This document shows positions 1-6,605 of a stretch of 11,909 nt of DNA, one piece after another. Both the position numbers and the translations under genes were made by a program. The notes under the pieces were generated by a model. The model saw only the letters and a list, made by a program, of their open reading frames with translations, ran no database searches and was not told the origin of the DNA. Every line of letters begins with the position of its first letter. Positions within the stretch are counted from its first letter, which is position 1. This DNA is from Candidatus Aminicenantota bacterium (lineage in GTDB: Bacteria > Acidobacteriota > Aminicenantia > Aminicenantales > Aminicenantaceae), in NCBI GenBank assembly GCA_016926925.1, contig JAFGNQ010000226.1:1-11909 (forward strand), in the 5' to 3' direction.

Positions 1-141
1 ATGGCGGTTGGCGGGGGGTTCTCTGACGAATACAGACTAGGCCGGGCTCTTAGGACTCTCATCGAATTTGAGATCATGACGGATAGGAAAAAACAGATTG
101 CGGGCGGAGTGCGGCTTGACATTTCACTGTATTGCCTTTAA
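1..141 (+). CDS. Possible 3' end of an unrecognised gene
   Basis: The first reading frame is open from the window edge to a TAA at 139-141 and would give 46 residues ending ISLYCL. The middle stretch (FSDEYRLGRALRTLIEF) looks like an amphipathic helix, but I recognise no family. Doubts: the last codons lie over a perfect TTGACA promoter element, and a second frame ends earlier at TAG 38-40 (ending SLTNTD), so the true upstream gene may stop there instead. The ATG at position 1 is probably coincidental, because the gene may begin outside the window. Confidence 0.3.
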   Translation: MAVGGGFSDEYRLGRALRTLIEFEIMTDRKKQIAGGVRLDISLYCL

Positions 142-147
142 TGTAAT
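116..147 (+). promoter_or_regulatory. Sigma70-like promoter for accBC
   Basis: A perfect -35 hexamer TTGACA lies at 116-121. The -10 is less certain: TTTAAT at 137-142 (5 of 6 matches, 15-base spacer) or TGTAAT at 142-147 (5 of 6 matches, 20-base spacer). Neither spacer is ideal. Transcription would start near 149-155, giving a leader of about 50 bases before accB. The position is right for driving the accB-accC pair. Confidence 0.55.
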
Positions 148-164
148 ACAAGTTTTACAAACCC

Positions 165-182
165 AATAGGATGATGCCTATT
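165..182 (+). promoter_or_regulatory. Perfect 6-bp dyad in the accB leader
   Basis: AATAGG (165-170) and CCTATT (177-182) are exact inverted repeats separated by the six bases ATGATG. The element sits between the predicted transcription start and the accB ribosome binding site. It could be an operator for a regulator of fatty acid synthesis or a small RNA hairpin controlling translation. The loop ATGs also open a five-codon frame (MMPIS) ending at TGA 186-188. Confidence 0.4.
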
Positions 183-202
183 TCTTGATCGGAAAGGACG
201 AG

Positions 203-676
203 ATGAAGCCAAAGATCGATCACGACGAAATCACCAAACTCATAGACTTACTGGAGATAAGAAATCTCCATCAACTCGAGCTGGAAGTGGAAGGCTTCAA
301 GATCAAAATATCCAGAGAGCAGCAGTCCGGCACTTCGGCGGGAAAAAAGCTTATCAAGAAAACCGAGTCCGACTACATCGCTCTCGGTACCGCCGAACTT
401 GCGGAACCCGAGCGCTCTCTGAGCCAGGACGGTCTTTATGTCGTCACATCTCCAATGGTAGGCACTTTCTATCGATCTCCTGATCCTTCATCTCCTCCCT
501 TTGTCGAAAAGGGAGATCAGGTTAAAAAAAACCAGACTCTATGTATTATCGAAGCTATGAAGCTGATGAATGAAATAGAAACCGAAGTGGACGGGGTTCT
601 GGAAGAGATCTTCATCAAAAACGGGAAACCCGTCGAATACGGGCAAAAACTTTTTGCGATAAAAATACTGACCTAA
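203..676 (+). CDS. accB: Biotin carboxyl carrier protein of acetyl-CoA carboxylase
   Basis: AccB carries the biotin that is carboxylated by AccC and then delivers the carboxyl group to acetyl-CoA, giving malonyl-CoA for fatty acid synthesis in the cytoplasm. The C-terminal half (about 80-157) is a biotinyl domain with the EAMKLMNEIE motif; K120 is the lysine to be biotinylated. A short helical N-terminus (about 5-40) and a Ser/Glu-rich linker precede it. At 157 residues the length is normal. I chose ATG 203 because GGAAAGGA ends four bases upstream; a TTG at 185 would add six residues and lies before that site. accC follows after six bases. The identification is secure. Confidence 0.96.
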   Translation: MKPKIDHDEITKLIDLLEIRNLHQLELEVEGFKIKISREQQSGTSAGKKLIKKTESDYIALGTAELAEPERSLSQDGLYVVTSPMVGTFYRSPDPSSPPFVEKGDQVKKNQTLCIIEAMKLMNEIETEVDGVLEEIFIKNGKPVEYGQKLFAIKILT

Positions 677-682
677 CTTTGC

Positions 683-2032
683 ATGTTTTCCAAAATACTG
701 ATTGCCAATCGTGGTGAAATCGCCCTGAGAGTGATACGCTCTGCCCGTGAACTGGGGATACGGACAGTCGCCGTCTATTCCGAACCTGACGCAAACTCCC
801 TACATACAATGGTAGCCCATGAAAAAATATGCATCGGTCCTGCCAAAGCTTCTGAGAGTTATCTTAATGTCCCCAACATCATAAGTGCAGCCCTTGTCTC
901 CAAATCCGAAGCCATACACCCGGGATACGGTTTTCTCGCCGAGAATCCGCGTTTTGCAGAAATCTGCGAGGCGGAAGGCATTGCCTTCATCGGTCCTCCT
1001 GCGCAGGTCATGAGGCTTCTGGGCAATAAAAGCACGGCCCGCCGTGAAATGAAAAAAGCAAAACTTTCCGTTATCCCAGGGAGCGAAGATACCGTTTCCG
1101 ATGCAACCGAAGCAAAAAAGATTGCCCAAAAAATCGGCTTGCCCGTTATTCTCAAGGCTTCAGCGGGAGGCGGCGGTAAGGGGATGAGGCTTGCTCGAAC
1201 GCTGGCCGAGATAGACGAGCAATTCCCCATCGCTCAGTCCGAGGCCAAAGCTGCATTCGGCGATTCTTCCCTCTACCTGGAAAAATACTTCCAGAATGCC
1301 CGGCATATCGAAGTCCAGGTTCTTGGAGATAAAAAAGGCAATGTGACCGCGCTCGGCGAAAGAGAATGCTCCGTGCAAAGGCGCCATCAAAAACTTTTAG
1401 AGGAGACTCCGTCACCGATAGTTGATGATAAATTCCGCAAAAAAATCATCAAGGCCACACAAGATGCAGCCCACCTCATCAATTATGAGAGCCTGGGAAC
1501 ATTCGAATTTCTCGTTGACGAAAGAAAAAGGTTCTATTTTATGGAGGCCAACACACGAATCCAAGTGGAACACCCCATTTCAGAAATGCTCTATGGCATT
1601 GATCTTGTGAAAGAGCAGCTCAAAATCGCTGCCGGCGAAAAATTATCCATCCACTGTGATCAAAAAATGAAGGGTCATAGTATGGAGTGCCGGATCAATG
1701 CGGAAGATCCGGGAACTTTCATTCCCTCACCGGGTCAAATCGATTTTCTTGTTTTCCCGGGAGGCCAGGGGATTAGGGTCGATTCGGCTGCCTATAAAGG
1801 ATGGAAAATTCCACCCGACTATGACTCCCTTGTAGCAAAGATCGTAGCCCTGGCACCGACACGGAAAGAAGTCATCACTAAAATGATCACCGCCCTCGAG
1901 ATGACGACAATATCCGGAATAAAAACCAATATCCCTCTCCACCTGAGTATCTTGTCCCATTCGGACTTTCAAAAAGGCGATTACGACATCCATTTCTTGG
2001 ATCAATTTCTGTCGATAAGAGGGAAAGGCTGA
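683..2032 (+). CDS. accC: Acetyl-CoA carboxylase, biotin carboxylase subunit
   Basis: AccC uses ATP and bicarbonate to carboxylate the biotin on AccB. The 449-residue length matches the family. An N-terminal Rossmann-like domain begins ILIANRGEIALRVIR. The ATP-grasp domain has K116, K159 and the glycine-rich AGGGGKGMR loop (161-169). The active-site region includes HQK (K237) and EANTRIQVEHP, with E288, N290, R292 and E296. ECRINAEDP supplies R337, which lines up with the biotin-binding arginine R338 of the E. coli enzyme. The usual EMN is EAN here, a mild change. It lies six bases after accB, with no clear Shine-Dalgarno sequence before ATG 683, so translation probably depends on coupling to accB. 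The carboxyltransferase genes accA and accD are not in this window. Confidence 0.97.
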   Translation: MFSKILIANRGEIALRVIRSARELGIRTVAVYSEPDANSLHTMVAHEKICIGPAKASESYLNVPNIISAALVSKSEAIHPGYGFLAENPRFAEICEAEGIAFIGPPAQVMRLLGNKSTARREMKKAKLSVIPGSEDTVSDATEAKKIAQKIGLPVILKASAGGGGKGMRLARTLAEIDEQFPIAQSEAKAAFGDSSLYLEKYFQNARHIEVQVLGDKKGNVTALGERECSVQRRHQKLLEETPSPIVDDKFRKKIIKATQDAAHLINYESLGTFEFLVDERKRFYFMEANTRIQVEHPISEMLYGIDLVKEQLKIAAGEKLSIHCDQKMKGHSMECRINAEDPGTFIPSPGQIDFLVFPGGQGIRVDSAAYKGWKIPPDYDSLVAKIVALAPTRKEVITKMITALEMTTISGIKTNIPLHLSILSHSDFQKGDYDIHFLDQFLSIRGKG

Positions 2033-2051
2033 ATCGAAGTCCTTATTGAAT

Positions 2052-2651
2052 TCACTCAGCCGGAGTCTGGGTCAATCGGAATTCCACCGTATACTGTCCC
2101 GAGTTATCCTCGACAACATTCTCGTTCGGACCTAAAAACAGCCGGCCGTCAAGAGGCACGGAAATTCTCTGATTTGACCCGATGTAGAAAAACCTGACGA
2201 TTTCATTTCTGGTTTCTTCTCCGGTTTCTTCATCGATTTCTATCGAAATGAGCAGGACTACTTTTCCGATCAGCGCACCAATGTTGTTGTCAGGCAAGGG
2301 TTGCTGCAGTGTTCGCAAGTCGTAACCATCCGGCCCACAGTAGGCCATGGGGTTTCCCATTTGAAGGGAGACACCTCCGGTGGTGCGGAACTGAACCTCC
2401 TGGCCCCGCCTAACATCATACCCTGTATCGGTCCAGGCTTCGTTGGCGGCTACGGTCAAGCGGTACATTCTTCCGGGCTCAAGCGACCTCCCCAAGTCTT
2501 CGCTCTTTGTCGGGACAGCGGAGACAAGGACAAAACTGATGACAACAAGCATGACAAACTTCAAAAACCGATCCGTACCGGACAATCCATCTTTTTTCTT
2601 AAGAAAAAACAGCTCCATGTGTTTCTGTGCTGGTGGTATATTCTCCCTCAT
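2052..2651 (-). CDS. Exported protein with a LecA-like (PA-I galactophilic lectin-type) domain
   Basis: This 199-residue protein has a basic N-terminal stretch of about 30 residues, a hydrophobic segment FLKFVMLVVISFVLVSA (29-45) that is a signal peptide or anchor (possible cleavage after A45), then a beta-rich domain. The domain matches the LecA-like pattern: an opening strand with V-A-x3-W-T-D-T-G (67-77), GNPMAYCGPDGYDLR, GALIGKV (125-131), and a closing GRLFLGPNENVVEDNSGQYTVEF (169-191). In that family the closing Asn/Asp residues help bind calcium and sugar; binding here is inferred. I chose ATG at 2651 because AAGGTG lies four bases upstream and the start then falls just after the preceding stop at 2665. 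Earlier and later starts (2699, 2618) lack such a site. It is cotranscribed with the IMPase gene. Confidence 0.7.
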   Translation of the reverse strand: MRENIPPAQKHMELFFLKKKDGLSGTDRFLKFVMLVVISFVLVSAVPTKSEDLGRSLEPGRMYRLTVAANEAWTDTGYDVRRGQEVQFRTTGGVSLQMGNPMAYCGPDGYDLRTLQQPLPDNNIGALIGKVVLLISIEIDEETGEETRNEIVRFFYIGSNQRISVPLDGRLFLGPNENVVEDNSGQYTVEFRLTQTPAE

Positions 2652-2664
2652 TTGACACCTTGCT

Positions 2665-3465
2665 TCATTTTCGAACGTTCGACCTCCCCAGGACAGCAAT
2701 CATTTGCATGTGGATCAGACGGTTCGTAGCCAAAATTTCAGGCCCGAAAAGATCGAATCCTGCGTCTGCAAAATCCGTCACACGACCGCCCGCTTCTCTC
2801 ACTATGAGTGCGCCGGCGGCCATATCCCAAGGACTGAGTTTCAGTTCCCAGAATCCGTCAAACCTTCCGCAGGCTACATAGCACAGATCCAGAGCAGCAG
2901 AACCGCAGCGACGCACAGCCTGCGCCCGCACGGCAAAATTAGAAAAGTGATTGAGATTGTTCTCCCTGCTCTCACGTAGGTCGTAAGGAAAACCTGTGGC
3001 TAAAAGGCTCTTGTCCAAGTCATTTACCGTGGATACGCAAATGCTTTTCTTGTTCAACCTGGCCCCTTTGCCGGTCACAGCCGAAAAAAGCTCTTCCCTC
3101 ATCGGATCATACACAACCCCAAGAACCATTTTTCCCTTCCATTCCAGGGCTATGGATATGCAAAAAACGGGAAAATTGTGTGCGTAATTCGTTGTGCCAT
3201 CTATGGGATCTACGATCCAACGGAATTCCGATCCCTTATCTTCACAAAGATCCTCCTCAGCCAGAAAATCATGTTCCGGAAAAAGGGAAGACAGGGATTC
3301 GGAAATCATATGTTGGGACCGTTTGTCGCAATCGGTCACCAGGTCGACAGCACCCTTATAGGAAATTTGGCGGGAACGGCCGATACTGGTCCGGAGCATG
3401 CGACCGGCATTCATGCTTGCATCGACGGCAGCTTTCAAACATTCATCCCAAATCATGTCTTCCAC
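2665..3465 (-). CDS. suhB: Inositol monophosphatase family protein (SuhB-like)
   Basis: A Mg2+-dependent, lithium-sensitive-type phosphatase that removes phosphate from inositol monophosphate or related sugar phosphates; SuhB members also act in rRNA transcription. The 266 residues are normal length. Metal-binding motifs are complete: EED around E70-D72, WIVDPIDGTTN with D86 and D89, and the second motif WDMAAGALIVREAGG with D214. The start is GTG at 3465, preceded only by a weak GAG; an ATG three codons in (3456) is possible but has a GGAAG only two bases away. The LecA-like gene follows 13 bases after its stop. Substrate cannot be told from sequence, so the gene symbol marks the family only. 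Confidence 0.9.
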   Translation of the reverse strand: MEDMIWDECLKAAVDASMNAGRMLRTSIGRSRQISYKGAVDLVTDCDKRSQHMISESLSSLFPEHDFLAEEDLCEDKGSEFRWIVDPIDGTTNYAHNFPVFCISIALEWKGKMVLGVVYDPMREELFSAVTGKGARLNKKSICVSTVNDLDKSLLATGFPYDLRESRENNLNHFSNFAVRAQAVRRCGSAALDLCYVACGRFDGFWELKLSPWDMAAGALIVREAGGRVTDFADAGFDLFGPEILATNRLIHMQMIAVLGRSNVRK

Positions 3466-3682
3466 ATCTTAGCAACTCTTTTGCCGAGCCGCAACCACAA
3501 AGCGCCAGGGGGAGGCATTTCCATTTTCGCGATAATCTCAAATCTAAGAGCAAGAGTCCGTGCTCGTCATAGTCCATTTTCGTCAAAGCCCTCCCACCAA
3601 CCACCATGTGACTCAAACGAACTATGACTCGCACTTGCTTTCCGTCCACCATTATGCGGCTCATAGAAGCCGGGATACGCAT
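3443..3682 (-). CDS. Doubtful 79-codon reading frame upstream of suhB (possibly decayed)
   Basis: ATG at 3682 is preceded by AGGAG (10-base gap) and AAGGG (3-base gap), and the frame overlaps the suhB GTG by 23 bases. The first 50 or so residues alternate polar and hydrophobic like beta strands (KQVRVIVRLSHMVV, HGLLLLDLRL). The last 30 (with CGCGS) do not look like protein. Near 3540 the other two frames give alternative C-termini, one ending in TAA four bases before the suhB GTG, which would suit an ancestral gene broken by a frameshift. I recognise no family. It may equally be noncoding. Confidence 0.22.
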   Translation of the reverse strand: MRIPASMSRIMVDGKQVRVIVRLSHMVVGGRALTKMDYDEHGLLLLDLRLSRKWKCLPLALCGCGSAKELLRCGRHDLG

Positions 3683-3838
3683 TTGCCCTTTGCTCCTGTC
3701 ACCCCAGTTCGGTCCAACGGAGTAGGATTCTCACGCACATCCCGCCTGCCAGAATGTAAGTCATACGGACGAGGAGGCACTCTTCTTCATCTCTTACGTT
3801 CCAGCACAGAAACCCAAATGCATATACTGCGCAACTCT
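3466..3838. other. Long divergent intergenic region or suhB leader
   Basis: No recognisable gene, RNA or repeat fills this stretch. Apart from the doubtful small frame described separately, it holds short open segments in all minus-strand frames, interrupted by stops. If the minus-strand -10 at 3863-3868 is used, this DNA would be a 5' leader of nearly 390 bases for suhB. I checked for tmRNA, RNase P RNA and tRNA signatures and saw none. Confidence 0.5.
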
Positions 3839-3867
3839 TTGCCTTTTTATACGTAGTGTACTATTAT
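3839..3867 (+). promoter_or_regulatory. Sigma70-like promoter for the adaptor-ABC-Yip1 operon
   Basis: TTGCCT (3839-3844, 4 of 6 matches) and TATTAT (3862-3867, 5 of 6) are separated by exactly 17 bases. Initiation near 3874 would leave a leader of about 16 bases before ATG 3890, with no good Shine-Dalgarno sequence in it. Confidence 0.55.
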
Positions 3868-3868
3868 A
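3863..3868 (-). promoter_or_regulatory. Minus-strand TATAAT overlapping the plus-strand -10
   Basis: Read on the minus strand, these six bases are a perfect TATAAT. The CTATTATAAG box is nearly symmetric, so one AT-rich element can serve both strands. No convincing -35 lies at the right distance on the minus side (best TTACGG at 3885-3890), so strength is uncertain. It would feed suhB and the LecA-like gene. Confidence 0.35.
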
Positions 3869-3889
3869 AGCCTCAGAGAAACCCCCGTA

Positions 3890-5155
3890 ATGAATACGAC
3901 GAATACCCCAAAGAGGAGGACAAAAACAGTTGTCATCCGTTCTCCAAGAAAAAGTGTATGGAGCCGCAGGAAACTCATTTTCCTGTTTGCATTTTTCGCT
4001 CTGATTGCGGTCATCGTCTATCTCGGTCTGCGGTCGGCAAAGGAGAAAACCGTTAGCGTCTCCGTTACAAAAGCGACCAAACAGAACCTGACCTCTTTTG
4101 TGTCGGCATCCGGCGAAGTCAAACCAAAAAAAAATGTGAACATCAGCGCCCATGTTTCAGGGAGGATCGTTAAAATCGGAGTGGAGGAAGGACAGCCGGT
4201 CAAGAGTGGAGATTTTCTCCTGAAACTTGACGCGACGCAGTACGAAGCCAACGCTGACAGAGATAGGGCTGTGATACGGACCTTCAGAGCCGAGCTTATA
4301 AAAGCAGAGGCTCAGCTCAAAAAGGATGAAAACTACTATTCAAGGCAGAAAAGACTCTTTGAAGCCAAACTCATTTCGCGCGACCAGCTCGAAGCTGCCG
4401 AAGCCCAGCATGACATCTCCAAGGCTACGCACAGAGCCATCCTTTTTCAGATCAAACAGGCTGAAGCCTCGCTGGAGAGCGCTATGGACATGCTGGGGAA
4501 GACAGTCTACAACTCTCCCATCGATGGCATCATCACCAGTTTGAGAGTCGAAGAGGGCGAGATCGCGATGATCGGAACCATGAACAATCCTGGTACCATC
4601 CTCATGACAATTGCGGATCTTTCAATAATGCAGGTGGAGGTGGATGTGGATGAAACGGATGTCATCGGACTGAAAATCGACCAGACGGCAAAAGTCAGGA
4701 TAGACGCCCTTCCCGGTCAGATCATCGAAGGAAAAGTCACCGAAATCGGCAGCTCCGCACTCCGGAAAAACATGGCTTCCGAAGAATCCAAGGATTTCAA
4801 GGTTATCATAACATTGGAAAATCCACCAGAAAGCTTGAAACCGGGACTTTCTGCTTCGGCCGACATCATAACCGCCCAGAAATTTGACGTTTTGGCTTTG
4901 CCGATTTCAAGCCTTGTCCTCAAAGACAAGATCTCGGAAAGCCAGACTGCAGCCGAGGAACAGCAGGAGGGGATCTTCCTTGTCAATGGAAATCGCGTCC
5001 AATTCCATCCTGTCAAAACAGGTATTCTGGGGGAAATGATGGTTGAGATCCTATCCGGTGTCGAAATGGGACAGGAGGTTGTCACCGGCCCGTATAGTGC
5101 ACTCCGTCAACTCAAGGACGAAATGCTGATCAGGGTAGAACCAAAAAGAGATTGA
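3890..5155 (+). CDS. Periplasmic adaptor subunit (HlyD/MacA-type membrane fusion protein)
   Basis: Adaptor proteins link an inner-membrane transporter to an outer-membrane channel. The 421 residues show: an Arg/Lys-rich cytoplasmic tail (1-28), one membrane helix [19 protein letters not shown] (29-47), a first lipoyl half (about 72-113, [19 protein letters not shown]), an alpha-hairpin coiled coil (about 119-203), the second lipoyl half ([16 protein letters not shown], 209-224), a beta-barrel (about 245-330) and a membrane-proximal domain (about 335-418). Start ATG 3890 is the only in-frame option near the promoter; it lacks a good upstream ribosome site, while an AGGAGG-like stretch occurs inside codons 8-10. 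The ABC ATPase begins four bases after the stop, matching MacA-MacB and related exporters. The cargo is unknown. Confidence 0.9.
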   Translation: MNTTNTPKRRTKTVVIRSPRKSVWSRRKLIFLFAFFALIAVIVYLGLRSAKEKTVSVSVTKATKQNLTSFVSASGEVKPKKNVNISAHVSGRIVKIGVEEGQPVKSGDFLLKLDATQYEANADRDRAVIRTFRAELIKAEAQLKKDENYYSRQKRLFEAKLISRDQLEAAEAQHDISKATHRAILFQIKQAEASLESAMDMLGKTVYNSPIDGIITSLRVEEGEIAMIGTMNNPGTILMTIADLSIMQVEVDVDETDVIGLKIDQTAKVRIDALPGQIIEGKVTEIGSSALRKNMASEESKDFKVIITLENPPESLKPGLSASADIITAQKFDVLALPISSLVLKDKISESQTAAEEQQEGIFLVNGNRVQFHPVKTGILGEMMVEILSGVEMGQEVVTGPYSALRQLKDEMLIRVEPKRD

Positions 5156-5159
5156 CGGA

Positions 5160-5867
5160 ATGAGCTCGCCGGCAAACGTACTGATCTCAGTCACAAATCT
5201 CACTAAAATATACTATCTTGGAAAGCAAGAAGTGCGTGCTCTCTGCGGCGTTTCGTTCTCCATCGAACGCAACGAGTTCTTAGCCGTCATGGGACCATCG
5301 GGATCTGGCAAATCCACTCTCCTCAATCTATTGGGCTGCCTGGACACACCCACGGAAGGTGATTATTATTTGAGCGGGAAACGTGTCAGCTCATTTAGCG
5401 AAGACGAGCTGGCACAGATACGAAACAGCGAAATCGGATTCGTTTTTCAGGTCTTCAACCTTCTTCCTCGAGCTACAGCCTTTCACAACATCGAACTTCC
5501 CAGCATTTATAAAGGCGAGAGCAAAAAGAAAAGGGCGGCCCGGACTTTGAAAGCACTCGAGATGGTCGAGATGACCCACAGAATGCACCACCGTCCTTCC
5601 GAGCTGTCGGGCGGCGAGAGGCAGAGAATCGCAATCGCCAGAGCTCTCGTGAATAATCCCTCACTGCTGCTTGCGGATGAGCCCACCGGAAACCTGGATT
5701 CTAAGACAGGCCGTGAAATTTTAAGCCTTTTTCACAAGCTGCATTCCCAGGGAAACACAATCGTAATGGTGACCCATGACCCCGAAATCGCACACCAGGC
5801 ACAGCGGATCATCTACTTCAGAGACGGTCATATTGAAAAGGAAGAGCGCAAGAGCGGTAAAATATGA
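5160..5867 (+). CDS. ABC transporter ATP-binding protein (MacB/LolD/FtsE-type)
   Basis: This 235-residue cytoplasmic ATPase has every catalytic motif: Walker A GPSGSGKS (45-52), Q-loop Q97 (VFQVFNLLP), signature LSGGE (149-153), Walker B LLLADEP with catalytic E174, D-loop NLDS, and switch H206 (VTHDPE). The overall sequence matches the MacB/LolD/FtsE subfamily, whose members energise mechanotransmission by FtsX-like permeases instead of moving cargo through the membrane pore. It starts four bases after the adaptor gene and its stop overlaps the Yip1 gene by four bases (ATGA), so the three are translated as a unit. No permease domain is fused to it (MacB itself is a fusion), and none is adjacent. 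Confidence 0.94.
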   Translation: MSSPANVLISVTNLTKIYYLGKQEVRALCGVSFSIERNEFLAVMGPSGSGKSTLLNLLGCLDTPTEGDYYLSGKRVSSFSEDELAQIRNSEIGFVFQVFNLLPRATAFHNIELPSIYKGESKKKRAARTLKALEMVEMTHRMHHRPSELSGGERQRIAIARALVNNPSLLLADEPTGNLDSKTGREILSLFHKLHSQGNTIVMVTHDPEIAHQAQRIIYFRDGHIEKEERKSGKI

Positions 5868-6496
5868 ATTTCTTCCAAAGATTTTTCGGTATTTTTTTCA
5901 ATCCCAAGAAGATAAGCCAAACGCTCGCATCGAATCCGACGTGGCTCGATGCATGCGTCATTCTCCTGGTCGTCCTTCTCGGATTCTCCTATCTCATTGT
6001 CCCCCATACCAAGATGCTCAACGGGGTCGACAATCCATCCTGGTCGGCCATACTTCTCCGCTCCGTACTCCTGACACACCTTTACTTCCTCGAGTTTCTT
6101 GTGTCCAGTCTTGTCCTTCTCATCCTGGGAAGGCTGGCTTCAAGAGGTGGAAACTATGTGCAGGTCTTCAGTCTATTCGTGTATGCCAATCTCATCGACA
6201 AAATATTGGGAAATGCAGTGCGTCTTTTCCTTATGTCCCTCAATGAATCCATCTTCCAGGCTACGACGAGTATCGCTCAATTTTTTCCGAATATGAACAT
6301 TCATTCGTTGGGACATGCCGTTGCCGTTCAGGTTGATTTCTTTCATCTTTGGCTTTTTGGTGTGCTCGCTTTCGGCCTTGCCGAGGTATTCAAGATGAAA
6401 ATGAAAAAAGCACTGTGTGTTTCTTACGGTTTCTGGTTGCTGAAGGCCATTCTCAATACAGCACTCATCACATTCGGAATGAGCATCTACGGTTGA
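5864..6496 (+). CDS. Yip1-family multispanning membrane protein
   Basis: A 210-residue integral membrane protein with about five hydrophobic segments (roughly 28-46, 62-90, 98-125, 158-176 and 186-206). The N-terminus [16 protein letters not shown] and the layout resemble the bacterial Yip1 family, whose members are often described as DUF1282-like membrane proteins of unknown function. The start overlaps the ABC ATPase stop by ATGA, so the two are coupled. In this operon it occupies the position where a MacB/LolC-type permease would be expected, yet it lacks the large periplasmic domain of those permeases. Whether it acts as the membrane partner of the ATPase is inference. Family assignment is moderate because Yip1 sequences diverge widely. 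Confidence 0.72.
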   Translation: MNFFQRFFGIFFNPKKISQTLASNPTWLDACVILLVVLLGFSYLIVPHTKMLNGVDNPSWSAILLRSVLLTHLYFLEFLVSSLVLLILGRLASRGGNYVQVFSLFVYANLIDKILGNAVRLFLMSLNESIFQATTSIAQFFPNMNIHSLGHAVAVQVDFFHLWLFGVLAFGLAEVFKMKMKKALCVSYGFWLLKAILNTALITFGMSIYG

Positions 6497-6513
6497 TTTC
6501 TCTTCTTCATCAT

Positions 6514-6539
6514 ATGAATCCCTGCTTCATCTTTTTTTT
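6514..6539 (+). terminator. Weak intrinsic terminator after the Yip1 gene
   Basis: A five-base-pair stem ATGAA (6514-6518) / TTCAT (6526-6530) with a seven-base loop is followed by C and an unbroken run of eight T's (6532-6539). The T-run is strong, but the stem is short and AT-rich, so termination may be partial. Confidence 0.35.
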
Positions 6540-6554
6540 ATTCACGTATTTTGT

Positions 6555-6583
6555 TTTTCATTTGATCTGATTTTTGCTATAAG
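6555..6583 (+). promoter_or_regulatory. Sigma70-like promoter for the DUF4388-miaA-hflX run
   Basis: TTTTCA (6555-6560, 4 of 6 matches) and TATAAG (6578-6583, 5 of 6) are 17 bases apart. Initiation near 6590 leaves about 16 bases before ATG 6606. The geometry relative to the start codon is identical to the promoter at 3839-3867: 22 bases between the -10 end and the ATG. Confidence 0.5.
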
Positions 6584-6605
6584 TAGAAATACAGCGAGCG
6601 CAAGT

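Noticed and set aside
2033..2051. Possible bidirectional terminator between the convergent accC and LecA-like genes.
   Set aside because: The 19-base gap holds only the small palindrome TGAATTCA at its edge and no T-run on either strand.
3178..3627. Plus-strand open frame of 149 codons crossing the suhB start and its upstream region.
   Set aside because: It is antisense to the conserved catalytic part of suhB, and its translation shows no domain or plausible composition.
3457..3810. A minus-strand frame through the suhB leader that would be continuous if two TGA codons were read through (for example as selenocysteine).
   Set aside because: No conserved domain appears around either TGA, no hairpin insertion element was seen, and frame switching explains the pattern more simply.
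2621..3813. A 13-base exact inverted match, GTTTCTGTGCTGG at 2621-2633 and its complement at 3801-3813.
   Set aside because: One or two matches of this length are expected by chance in about 12 kb on both strands, and the two sites lie in unrelated contexts.
3472..3840. Direct repeat GCAACTCTTT at 3472-3481 and 3831-3840 flanking the intergenic region, as if left by an inserted element.
   Set aside because: Ten bases is short for significance, there are no terminal inverted repeats next to it, and no transposase or element remnant lies between.
4717..5085. Antisense open frame of 122 codons inside the adaptor gene.
   Set aside because: The sense strand encodes well-defined beta-barrel and membrane-proximal domains; the antisense product is low-complexity and lacks a ribosome site.
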